NCBI GenBank assembly: GCA_903813345.2
Contig: CAIIXF020000009.1
Span: 13,530,347-13,590,346, forward strand
DNA length: 60,000 nucleotides
Origin: Owenia fusiformis
Taxonomy: Eukaryota > Annelida > Polychaeta > Sabellida > Oweniidae
Direction of reading: 5' to 3'
Shown here: one piece after another, positions 1 to 10,304 of the stretch
How the letters are laid out: the number at the start of each line of letters is the position of its first letter
Position numbering within the stretch: the first letter of the stretch is position 1
Notes under the pieces: generated by a model
The model's database searches: none
Seen by the model: only the letters and a program-made list of their open reading frames with translations
Told to the model about the DNA's origin: nothing
Position numbers and translations under genes: made by a program

Positions 1-3000
1 CCTGGTCATCATCAGAGTCTCCACTGGCTCCATCATCATCATCAACCAAACCTGCAGTGACATACATAAACATTAAGTCAACATAATATATTATTTAACA
101 CCGATAAAAAGTTCTTAATTTAAATCCTTATCCTTCTATATAAAGCTTGATTACACACACAAACCCATACCTACCTTTATACAACCTATATACATGTACA
201 TACATGTACATGCTGTACATAAGAATCAACCTGTATACATGCTTTACAAAACGTACGTAAATATAAATATCAACCTGAACACCAGGGCCAATTTGTCACG
301 CTATTTTCCAAGAAGTGTTGGGTGTAGAAATGAACATTTTGGATGAAGAGATGTGTTTTACACTCGACTGTGCCATATTATTCAAAGCAAGGCATTTCCA
401 TGCATGTTTATGTTTAAATTTTGGAGAGCTATGTTAGATAATGCCAATTCCACACTGCTGTGCTACACAAGACAAAAGCAATAAAACATGTACATGAAAA
501 CCAACATGTACATGATACGAAAACACAATATTTCACTAGACGTGCTTGTTTTGAACACTGATATTAAAGAATAATTGGGTAGACACGACACACCACATGT
601 AAAACAATAATGTGCCAATAATGTAGAATTGAAAACCACAGTATAAACCATGAACAGTTAATCAATGCTAACTGTTGTGTAAACATGACACACTGCATGT
701 TAAACAACCTTAGTGCAAAGAAGTTTCAATTGATGTTGAACCATAAACAGTTTATTAATGCCAAAAGAGAGGACATGGCACACCACATGTTGAACCATGA
801 ACATTTTATTAATGTCAAAAGAGAAGACATGGCACCCCACATGTTGAATACATGAACAGTTTATTAATGCCAAAAGAGAAGACATGGCACACCACATGTT
901 GAATACATGAACAGCTTATTAGTGCCATTAACCACAGCATATATCAAGCAAAACTTCAGACTGAGTACCACTGGTAGAGTTGCGATGTTTGCTGTGTCTT
1001 GGTCTCGGTTTACGTTTAGAGGCTGCATGTTGCAACTCAGGTTCTGAGCCATCACTATCAACTTCTACATCTTCATCAATCAGACCTATACATACAACAT
1101 AGAACTTTCTATATAATTTTTTATATCAGACTTTCTATATAACTTTATATCAGACCTGTACATACAACATAGAACTTTCTATATAACTTTTTATATCAGA
1201 CCTATACATACAACATAGAACTTTCTATATAACTTTTTATATCAGACCTATACATACAAAATAGAACTTTCTATATAACTTTTTATATCAGACCTGTGCA
1301 TACAACATAGAACTTTCTATATAACTTTTTAGATCAGACCTATACATACAACATAAAACTTTCTATATAACTTTTTACATCAGACCTGTACAAACACTAT
1401 CGAACTTTCTTTACCGCGTACAAGAAATGAAATACAGTAAAACCTGTCTAATCCGAACACCCACGGGACCAGCCAAAAGCGTTCAAATTGGCAGGTGTTC
1501 AAATTTCGAGGATCTTGTTGGTCGGGGGGGGGGGGGGGGGGGATTTTCATTGTTCAGTCCACTATATTGAACACTTAATACTAAGTCAGAAAAAAAAAAT
1601 GTTGTTGATGAGTTAATTCTACATTAGGCCTATAGCCTATATGCTATGTTTTATTTATATTTTGAACAATATCATCGTTTTAGTAAAAATAACTCTTATG
1701 TTTTGGCAAAAACTTTGTAATACACTGTAAAAGTATATGATAGTCTCGTATGAAATCTTATGCTTATCAAATGACTTATCCCATATTATGGTAATATAGC
1801 ACTGCTTTACTTTTGCTTGAAAAAGTCCTTCATTGTTGTTTGTTTCTTGGCACTTTTAGCATTAGCAATATTTGAGTAGATATCCTCATTTTTCATGAGT
1901 GTTCATTCGAGATGATGTATAATCCTTCAAAATATCAAGGGCATTCAGGATGTCAGATGTATGCCTTTTAGGAGACATTTTAGTGATAGGATATTACAAA
2001 GTTGATTTTGTTCTCTTTCTTGTGATATAATCTCGTCTGCAAATGTCGTCTGTGTTGTCCTTGTGATTATAAAACATTTGCTGATTGAATTTTAGCTATC
2101 ATAACAGACCCATGGGATATAAAACAGTTAAGACCTGTTCATAATCCAAATCAAAAACATCCAGTTAATTTACAATAAGGATAAACCAATTATCTCCCAG
2201 ATTCTCACCTTTCTCTTAATCCAAATCAAAAACATTCAGTTCTTTTCTAAATCTTGTCTGCAAATGTCGTCTATGTTGTCCTTGTGATTATAAAACATTT
2301 GCTGATTGAATCTTAGCTATCATAACAGACCCATGGGATATAAAACAGTCAAGACCTGTTCATAATCCAAATCAAAAACATCCAGTTAATTTACAATAAG
2401 GATAAACCAATTAACTCCTGTATTCACACCTTTCCAAAACATCCTGTTGTTTTCCACAAATTAGGGATGTCACTGAGACTAAATAAGTTAGTTAGGACAA
2501 TATTGGTTCTTTGATTACATTGTATATGTAAAGATAAATAACAACTATAACATTGACTCAATATTTGGCTATACTTGAAATGTCCAGACATTTGATTTCT
2601 GATAAAAATGTTCAGATTAGACAGGTCACTTTTTAAAATCTGGTTGTTCACTGTTCAAATTAGGAGGTGTTCAGATTTCAAGGTTTTTTTAACATGGGAG
2701 TCAATGGGAGGAAAAATGGGACCGAAAAAAAGTGTTCAAATTGGAAGGTGTTCCGATTAGCCAGGTGTTCAGATATACAGGTTTTACTGTACAGTTTGTA
2801 TTTGCCTTGAGTGCACTGTGGTCAGATATAGTAACATCTACTACTCAACTGCTAAGTTAGAGTCATGGTTGAGCATGTGACTTTGGAAGTCAGTGTCCAT
2901 ACCAATGCATAATCCTCCTATGTCAATTCAAAAAGTTTCCGGATAAAGATATCAGATTAAGTGATCACTGCTACACATTTAACTTACTCTGACATGCAGA

Positions 3001-6000
3001 AACACACCGTCCCCTCAGCACTTAAGCTATAATGATCCATTTGGACAGAATAAACAGATATCCACAATTATAGGTGAACATTCTATTTAAGCCCAGTAGA
3101 AATCCCATTACAGACATTCATAAAGTTATTTGCTATGTTCAAACAGTTTGCACTGTATCTAAAATGTAGCACACAAATAGATGAGATGTTACCTTCAAAC
3201 TCATCCTCATCCTCTAGCTGAACCTGTAGTCTCTGCTCTTCATTCTTGATCTTGTCAGCCATCTTTCTCAATGACATCTCAGTTTCCTATACAAACAGTA
3301 AAGCATTATAATCAGTAATGGATGGATGGATGGGTGGGTGAGTGGGTGGGTGGATGGATAGATGGATGGATGGATGGATGGGTGGGATTACACAGGTCTG
3401 GTTCTTGGCAGCTACAAGCCCTTTTGACCCCCCCCCCCTCCTTTTCCATTGAACACACAACTTGGTGTTGAAGCAGATAATGGGAGAGGTCCAGACACTT
3501 GAAACAAGACTACTTGGAAGCGAAAATTAACAAAAGACAGACCGGGGCTTCCACACATAGAGCTACTGGAGTTAGATAATGGAACTTAATAAAAAAAATG
3601 GTTTGTTACTAACTTCAATATGTAGAACATTGAATTTTTTTTTCATATGGTAATCTATTTATTTCATAAATCTTATTTTACAACAGATGACTTGCCAATC
3701 ACTAAAAAGGCATTATAGGACATTATAAAGAACATTGAATTTGTGTTTGTACCTCTAGTTTATCTTGTTCCACTTTGTTGTATTCCTCAAGCTGTTGTTC
3801 AAGGTAAGTGAGATTGCGGAACTTCTCCAGATATGTCGCATATATGCCCCCAAGCTCTTCTTCGTACCGTTCAAGCTCATCTTGGTAGGCTGGTCTGCAA
3901 CACAGAGACAATATATACACCTTCCATAACATCACATATCGGTATCAAAAGAGGTATATTACTCTCATGTGTATTGCTAATATTATTAATTAAAAACAAA
4001 AGCTAAAATATGAGAAAACTAGATAACGGCAACTCCGCGGAGTAGCAAATCCCAACGAACAAAATATCAATTACTGAATTCCAATTTTTTTTGCGTAAAA
4101 CTATTCACCAATATACATCTTTCCACTAAATATGAAGAAAATCTGTCAACTAGTATTTGAGTTATCTTCCGGCCAGACGGACGGACTGACTGATGACTGA
4201 CTGACTGACGGACAGACGGACGGAGGGCTTCACTATATCCCTAACGAACTTCGTTCGTTGGGATAACAAGGGTAGTCAATTGTCACGAAATGATAAAGAT
4301 AATCTTGTTAGAAAAAATCAATGACCAAGGATCAAACAAATACTTGAAAGATATGGTGACAACATAAGTCACAGAGACTGGAATTTGCAGATATATATAT
4401 TATATATATATATAGATTATTAGTTTAGTTTAATAATAGTTTATTTCTGTGTCACAGGTTAACTAAAATATTACAAGTAAAATACATGTGTTAAAAACCC
4501 AACAGCTGACATTGGCTTACGAGACACCATATAAATATACAAAGATAAGCAAGTAAAGTCTTGAGTCGCTCCTCTTCTCGTATTAATACTCTGCTTATAT
4601 CATTTATGTATTATTCATACTTGATTGAAATAAATATCATTTCTCTACCTGACACTCTGCAAAGTTGCCAATCGTTTTTGGTTTCTCTCCAATTCTCCTT
4701 TCCTTTTTTCTATTTTTGCTTCAAGGTTTGCCTCATCTGATGCCACATTTTCTAAATTAGTATTGGTTTTTGTAATATCATTCTGAAAGTAAAGAAATAA
4801 TGAATAATACATTTGCTGATATATTTCTAAAAAGATAATGTTTGTATGCAGTTCATGTTTTTGTGTGGACATTTCAAGAAGACAATATTTTTTGTGGACA
4901 ACTTTATGAAAGATGTCATGATGATATCAGGGCTGTCTTCTTGTCCAAACATTATTAGAGTTTAATTTCCAGACTGCCATTCATAACATAGCTTCCATTA
5001 TTTATGTTTTATCATTACCTCTACAGCCTTAACAGAATTGATGATTCCTTTCTCAACTTCATTTATTTCCAGCTGACGAGCAATCACAGTGGAACGGGCT
5101 TCCTGAAAGAAAACCAGGTCACTATAATAACACTAAATGATAATTACTAAGAAGTCAACAAATGAATGAATAACTGATCATAATCACAATAAATTACTAG
5201 AAAATGGCCAATGCACAAAGCAGACATCTCTGAAAATGCAATTCTTAACATTCCAAAAGTATTATGGGCTAATTCAAATGACTCTTTATTTCATAATTTC
5301 AGATAGGCTCATTGCATCCAAAAAGAACTATAATTTTTAAGATAATTAAGAGAAAATGTTCATGGTACTCCAAACAGAACACTATTATTCTTTATTAAGA
5401 AATGAAACAATAATTTTTGAAATGTTATATGAGCTTGTATGACCACTTCAATGATGGTTAAAATAACAATTGCTTACCCTTAAATCAACCTCTTTACCAA
5501 GTAGATCATATAGACTGGCCCCTTTCCTTGTTATTTCAGTGGCTAATCTGCGAGAATCCTTCAGATCTCCAATCTGAAATGCATTAACATTTTTAAAAGC
5601 ATTCTTCTAAAAGATTCACAAAATTAAAGTCATCCAAAATTCCTCAAATTTCAGCATACTAGATTTACTGGGCAATTATTCTTAACCAAATATGCTTTCA
5701 AAAAGTATACTGTACATTTATTGATCGATGCATTGATGACTAGGTTATTGTAAAACACAATCAAGACCAAAGTTTTAGATAATCATTCAATGGCTGTTAT
5801 ATCAGGGTAAGTTTGAAAAGATGCTTTTTGAAGATCAAACGTAAAGGACCCCATATAAAAGTAGCCATCATTTTCTCAAAATGGCTACCATGTTCGACAA
5901 GTTGTTGAAAGAAAAATGTCATTTGACGTAATTATTTCTAAAAGTAACAACAAAATATTGCTTTATGACTTCTAATGTTAAATTTTGAGTTGTGAGCTAC

Positions 6001-9000
6001 GCCTTACCCTTGATGAGATGTCAAATGTTATAGGTGTGTCATCTTCATCATTTGTGACTTCCCCTCCAATGTTAGTCTTCATAGCACTGTATAGAACAGA
6101 TGTCACCTTAAGTAGTTCCTTAACAGCATAACCATCTGCTTGGTACAACTTCTTGGTGTTTAGCTTGATGTGTGCCTTTGTAGCCTGAACATATTCATCA
6201 AATATCAAGTTAATGTTCATTCTATTATTGAATGTCAACAAATACATTTTTCCATGAGTGATAACCATTTTGAATATTTTACATAGGCCTATTATGTTGT
6301 TAAAATTGAACAGATTAAAAAATGTTCATATTTTTGAGTACTCTTCAAATGGAAAATTATTCACTTACTTTGTGAGATTTCTTTTCATCTCTTATATTCA
6401 CAGAAGAGAAGGTTTGCAAAAAGGTTTGTTGTGATACAAGCTACAATTCTAAATTGTATCATTTTTGTGTAATTACAATCAGAAATGGATACTTAAACTT
6501 ACCATAAACTGTGCAACTGACTTGATGAAGATAACTCTATCTTGTTCAGTATCTGTATCTGAGGGAATGTCAGCATTTGGGTCATATCTGCATGAACACA
6601 AGCAATAGCATAACCACAACAACAAGTGATGAAGATAGAATTGTAAAACATTTCCAACACTTTAAACATATTAATTTGAAAACATCACTGGTCAATTATG
6701 GTTCAGCATTGTGCATACATGTACAAGCAACTATTTTTCCTCAGCTTAACCAAATAGAAAATTAACATGATTTTCCCAAATGGCTACTAAATGCAATATA
6801 TCATAAGAAAAATACATTCATATTTCAGATACAAAATGTTTGTATCATTCGTCAAACATATAACAAAATATTCAGCAAAATCCATCTTGATAAATGTAAA
6901 TTAATGATTAAACATTTGTTACAGACGTCAAACGCCACCAAGACAAAAAAAAAGTTGGAGACTTATGGTGGTGACATAAAAGTTTTTTTTGGTAAAAGTT
7001 GATTTGTTTCGCTCATCTTTAGGAGAACAGTTTTACCTTTTGACAAGCCATATAAGGACCTCCGCGACCAATGGAAAGTTTGGAGAGCGGAAGTTTTCCA
7101 TGGATATAAGCCTTGTATAGCCCAAGGCCCTCATCATCTCTGTGAAATCTAGAAAGTAGAATAGAATACTGTCACATGAGGGTTAAGTTGACACATTTAG
7201 ATCTCACCTTTCCAATTCAGTTATATCACAGAAAATGCAAAAATGATTTCTTTTGTCAATCTATTTTGTCTCCAATATTGCAACAGGGTTGAATCCCTAT
7301 GCATAATCTGTTAGTAATTCTGCTGACAAAAGATCACTTACAGTCAGTATATCTGGTATTTAAACCTTAAAAATCTAATAAAATTTGCACAACTTTATAT
7401 CAGTCTATGAGTGCAAAGCACAATAGTAGTACAGTTTTGGCACAGACTGAATTCCTAGCTTAGGCAAGACAAAGTATTTGAAAAACTGGCCCAATACTTG
7501 TGCAAAGGCAGCTGTGGTATGTCATGGGCATAGTCCAGAGTGAGATGTAATAGGTGCCTCCCGGGGACACCTTTAGTGAGTATCTGCTACAGCTACAGTC
7601 AATAATTAGGTAGTTCCTAGCAGTCAAGTTTCATTCAGTGAATAATAGCAAAATTTGATGAGTCGCTTCATGAAATTAATACAACAATTTGATCAAAATA
7701 ATATGCAAAAGCAGTACCATTTTGAAGTCAAACAGCTGTGCAACATAATGCAATGGCGCAAGAATTTCTTCTTGGTAAGGAACTCAGAGAAAAAGCTAAA
7801 CTCCAGATTCCAAACTCTCAACTTTCCCCGAATTAACAAGGCAGCAAATGTGCCTCTGGGGCAATGGCAAATATCAGATATATAAACAAAGGCCCAGAGG
7901 CGCATGAATGCACCTACAGTCACCTTAAGCCCCGGGAAGCGGAACCATGTAAAAAATTGGGTCAAGTTCTGCCCAGTAATCAGACAAAATGAATGGAGGG
8001 GGGTAGGCGATTTCTAAAAGAAAATTCAACAAATCTGGAATATGTTAGGTCTTGTAATATTCTTTTTGAAATGATACCCTTCTAAGATATGAGATCTATT
8101 AAAAAGGTGCAATCGTCACCAATGTGCAATGGTCAATAGTTTTCAAAAACTTTTTGCAAAACTACTTCGATAGATTTCGATTCGATACTACTGTTTGTAT
8201 GTGTGTGTGGTCCAGTTTAGGTTGTTCGTGATTTCAATTCCTAGATAAATATTATATTGAATGTGAGTCACAGATTTTAATTCTTCCCCTAACATAGTTT
8301 ACATGTGTGTGATGGGTGATTTACGTCTGTGAATACCCAGTACATAGCATTTTGAAGGATGGAATTTCATTTGCCATGGATTTGTCCAGGAGACCAGTTT
8401 GTCATAGTCATCCTGGAGTAACTTAGTGTGTCCTGTTAAAGTTCTCGACATACGTGAAGAGTAGGCTGTCATCTGCAAATAGTATGAGGCTGGTTGTTGG
8501 TGATAAGTCGCTGCCCATATCATTGATATAGACGAAGAAGCAGAGCACCGTTCCTTGTACAGTCAGCACCATCTATCTAATATAATAGAATGAAGTCCGG
8601 TAACTTAGTCCGGTGACTTTGATCAGTGATATTACATGTTTATTCAACTTTCATATTTTTGTAACTAGTCAGAAATTATTTTTTTTACATTTCTTGGCGA
8701 TCTATAAATAGATATGAGGTCATGTCCATGAGCGGAGTTTTGGACCAAAAAAGTAAGAAATTTGAACTTCAAGCTCAATATCTACAGTTTGCAAGCGATT
8801 CTGACCATGTTTTATGTAGCCCTTTAGAGTATTGAGACTACCCTGCGTGCAGAGTCTAGTTAAACTACACTCTGCCTAGTAGAGACCATATTACAGTTTA
8901 GTAGCCCCGCCCCCACAACGGGTACCGGTGACAGTTTGGGTAAATCACTTTTGACCTACGCGCTGACCTCCCACCAATCAGCGAGCTTGAAGAAACATAC

Positions 9001-9932
9001 GCCAAATGCATTCTAATTAAATATGCGCATGTCATTGGTCAATTCCGGACTCAACGATGACGTCAGAAGGAATGACCATATAAAGAACGTCGGTAAAATT
9101 TGGCCAACGAACAGTGATTGGCACGGTGAGTTCACAGGTTTATTTTAGTTTGAAAGAGTGAAGACGAAGCTCTCTTTGAAGAAGTGAAGTCAAACGAATG
9201 CAAAGGGTACATGTATATTGAGACTCAACTGAACTTAAAAATTAGGTAAAATATACACCAACTCAGTGGTTATGACCAAACAAAAATGGAAGTCCAAACA
9301 GGAAGTCAAAAGAGTAACCGCACTTTCAGTCTAATTATTGAATAATGAAGATTGATAGTGCTCACTGTGGTTCCTTCGAGGGACACCCGAATTCACTGGT
9401 GTTCTTGTACTAGATTCCCCATCCAGTACTACCTGTTGGGACCTTCAACGAGCCAAGATCTGAGCCAGCTCAAGTTGTTTCCACTAATTCCATATTGATT
9501 AAGCTTTAGGAATAGGTGCTCATGTCGGGGCTCATGTGCGACTGTATCAAACGCTTTGGAAGTCCAGTACCACTCCGTTCATTTTGCTCAATTTGTTTGA
9601 TCACCGTGATTGAGAAAAGAGAATTTATCCTTTCGTTCAGAACTTGACTGATTTTTAAGCATGTTCCCGGGGCCTACATGTATGTCAGTCACGGTGAATC
9701 GTTGATGTAAACAAACACAACAAATCACAACAAGAATCAGAAAATCCAAATATTTTTTTCAACATTTAGATTTAGTCTAGGCTAGTCTTATACAAATATT
9801 CTCTTGTAAGACAGGGTCATAGTCTTGCATCAATATTAAGTCCTAAGAATGATGACAAAAAATCGCTTGTATATTGATATATAGGCACCAAATACGATAA
9901 ATTCACTTACTTCTAAGATCTCTGTAAGACAT
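1..9932 (-). CDS. CLUAP1: CLUAP1/IFT38 intraflagellar transport protein (3' end outside window)
   Basis: Subunit of the intraflagellar transport IFT-B complex, needed for cilium assembly. Exons on the minus strand: 9932-9911, 7148-7037, 6587-6503, 6184-6008, 5573-5478, 5102-5019, 4782-4649, 3894-3753, 3286-3193, then probably 1085-969 and 51-1, running off the edge. All phases join. The start is ATG at 9932 ([18 protein letters not shown]). The N-terminal ~140 residues match the calponin-homology-like domain of the family ([29 protein letters not shown]). A coiled coil follows ([33 protein letters not shown]). The C-terminus is acidic ([17 protein letters not shown]). About 371 residues are visible, against 413 in human as I recall. 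Exon 10 is the least certain: read through, its frame reaches TAA after ICCG, so it could be an alternative last exon; a weak GTACTC donor at 968 would instead join it to 51-1. The gene is head-to-head with HGS. Confidence 0.93.
733..925. repeat. Minisatellite, ~55-bp unit
   Basis: About 3.5 copies of a unit containing ATGTTGAA, ATGAACAGTTTATTAATGCC and AAAAGAGAAGACATGGCAC. It lies downstream of CLUAP1 exon 10 on the minus strand, in intronic or 3' sequence. More degenerate copies may extend left to about 590. Confidence 0.8.
1081..1410 (-). repeat. 46-bp minisatellite copying the CLUAP1 exon 10 acceptor
   Basis: Units begin at 1081, 1151, 1197, 1243, 1289, 1335 and 1381, with a truncated one at 1127. 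Read on the minus strand, each carries the acceptor TATAG (variants ACAG) followed by GTCTGAT, the first bases of exon 10. The real exon uses the last unit, at 1085. Confidence 0.85.
1435..2789. mobile_element. Tigger/pogo-like non-autonomous DNA transposon, 1355 bp
   Basis: Flanked by TA on both sides (1433-1434, 2790-2791). Terminal inverted repeats start CAGTAAAACCTGT and extend about 30 bp with mismatches. The interior has a 19-G run (1524-1542) and a ~150-bp direct duplication (2041 and 2262, offset 221). There is no transposase ORF. The TIR form and TA target are typical of pogo/Tigger elements; the family is inferred. Confidence 0.75.
3319..3383. repeat. (GGAT)n/(GGGT)n microsatellite
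   Basis: An imperfect tetranucleotide run in CLUAP1 intron 8, about 65 bp, followed by a short poly-C tract at about 3429. Confidence 0.9.
4019..4266 (-). mobile_element. Short copy of the CTAG-ended pearl/HINE-like repeat
   Basis: On the minus strand it runs from TTATCCCAACGAACGAAG to GTTGCCGTTATCTAG, with a degenerate (TCCG/GTCA)n tract inside. It is the same family as 23111-23730 but about 250 bp. There is no ORF. It lies in a CLUAP1 intron. Confidence 0.65.
8558..9369 (+). mobile_element. hAT-like TIR element, copy A, carrying a nested insertion
   Basis: TIRs are TACAGTCAGCACCATC on the left and CACAGTGAGCACTATC (reverse complement of the right end). The flanking 8-bp duplication is GTTCCTTG (8550-8557) against GTTCCTTC (9370-9377). 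It interrupts the LINE RT. After removing the nested 376-bp insert the core is about 430 bp, homologous to copy B in inverted orientation. Confidence 0.8.
8840..9215. mobile_element. Inserted element with promoter-like content
   Basis: It splits copy A, and the 10-bp sequence TATTGAGACT flanks it (8830-8839, 9216-9225). The uninterrupted sequence is present in copy B, which proves the insertion. Ends are ACCCTGCGTGCAG and AAAGGGTACATGTA. The interior holds a GC box (about 8907), ACCAATCAG, TGACGTCA (a perfect CRE, about 9059) and a TATA-like CATATAAAG (about 9076). A 70-bp relative lies at 53933-54002. The superfamily is unclear; a 10-bp duplication suggests Mutator-like. Confidence 0.75.
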
Positions 9933-10304
9933 TTTGAAACTATTTTTCGCGCATGCGCAGAATCAGATCTAGTAACCATCAACTCCACTTTTCAGTTCAG
10001 TTCAGACACTTTCATAGTTCACAATACATCCTGCACGAGGATTATTCAGGTAATCCAGGTAATGTATATAATTGGAGTACTAAGAAGTTAATTTCACGCC
10101 GGCCTATTTGTAGAACCTCCACAAATAAATCCCATATGGAAAATGCAAAGTGCGAACAATAATATGAATGAAGTTTTTCGTTCGTATTTTAATCGTAGTG
10201 ATAAATTATTTGCGCATGCGCAAAAGTAAAACAACAATCTCATCAGAGGTCGATCCGCTGGATATGAATCATTCGTAATAATCCGTACAAACTAAGACAA
10301 AAAA
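9933..10304. promoter_or_regulatory. Bidirectional CLUAP1/HGS promoter with two NRF-1-type sites
   Basis: The two start codons are 372 bp apart and divergent. The perfect palindrome GCGCATGCGC occurs at 9949-9958, just upstream of the CLUAP1 ATG, and again at 10212-10221, about 85 bp upstream of the HGS ATG. This is the core of the NRF-1 binding site, known from animal housekeeping and bidirectional promoters. I see no TATA box between the genes. The function is inferred from the motif and position. Confidence 0.7.

Larger units (their letters stand above)
8297..9700 (-). pseudogene. Degenerate non-LTR retrotransposon reverse transcriptase, split by a transposon
   Basis: Two minus-strand pieces flank the element at 8558-9369. 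The upstream piece (about 9700-9378) holds relics of [15 protein letters not shown] and a SWLVEGPNR / TPVNSGVP stretch. The downstream piece (about 8549-8297) holds [15 protein letters not shown], the catalytic [24 protein letters not shown] and HPSKC. Frames shift several times, so it is dead. This block order is that of Jockey/CR1-type LINE RTs. It lies in CLUAP1 intron 1. Confidence 0.75.

Noticed and set aside
8299-8523. A 74-codon minus-strand gene with an intact start
   Set aside because: It is out-of-frame LINE RT sequence; the FADD motif lies in another frame and the whole block is degenerate.
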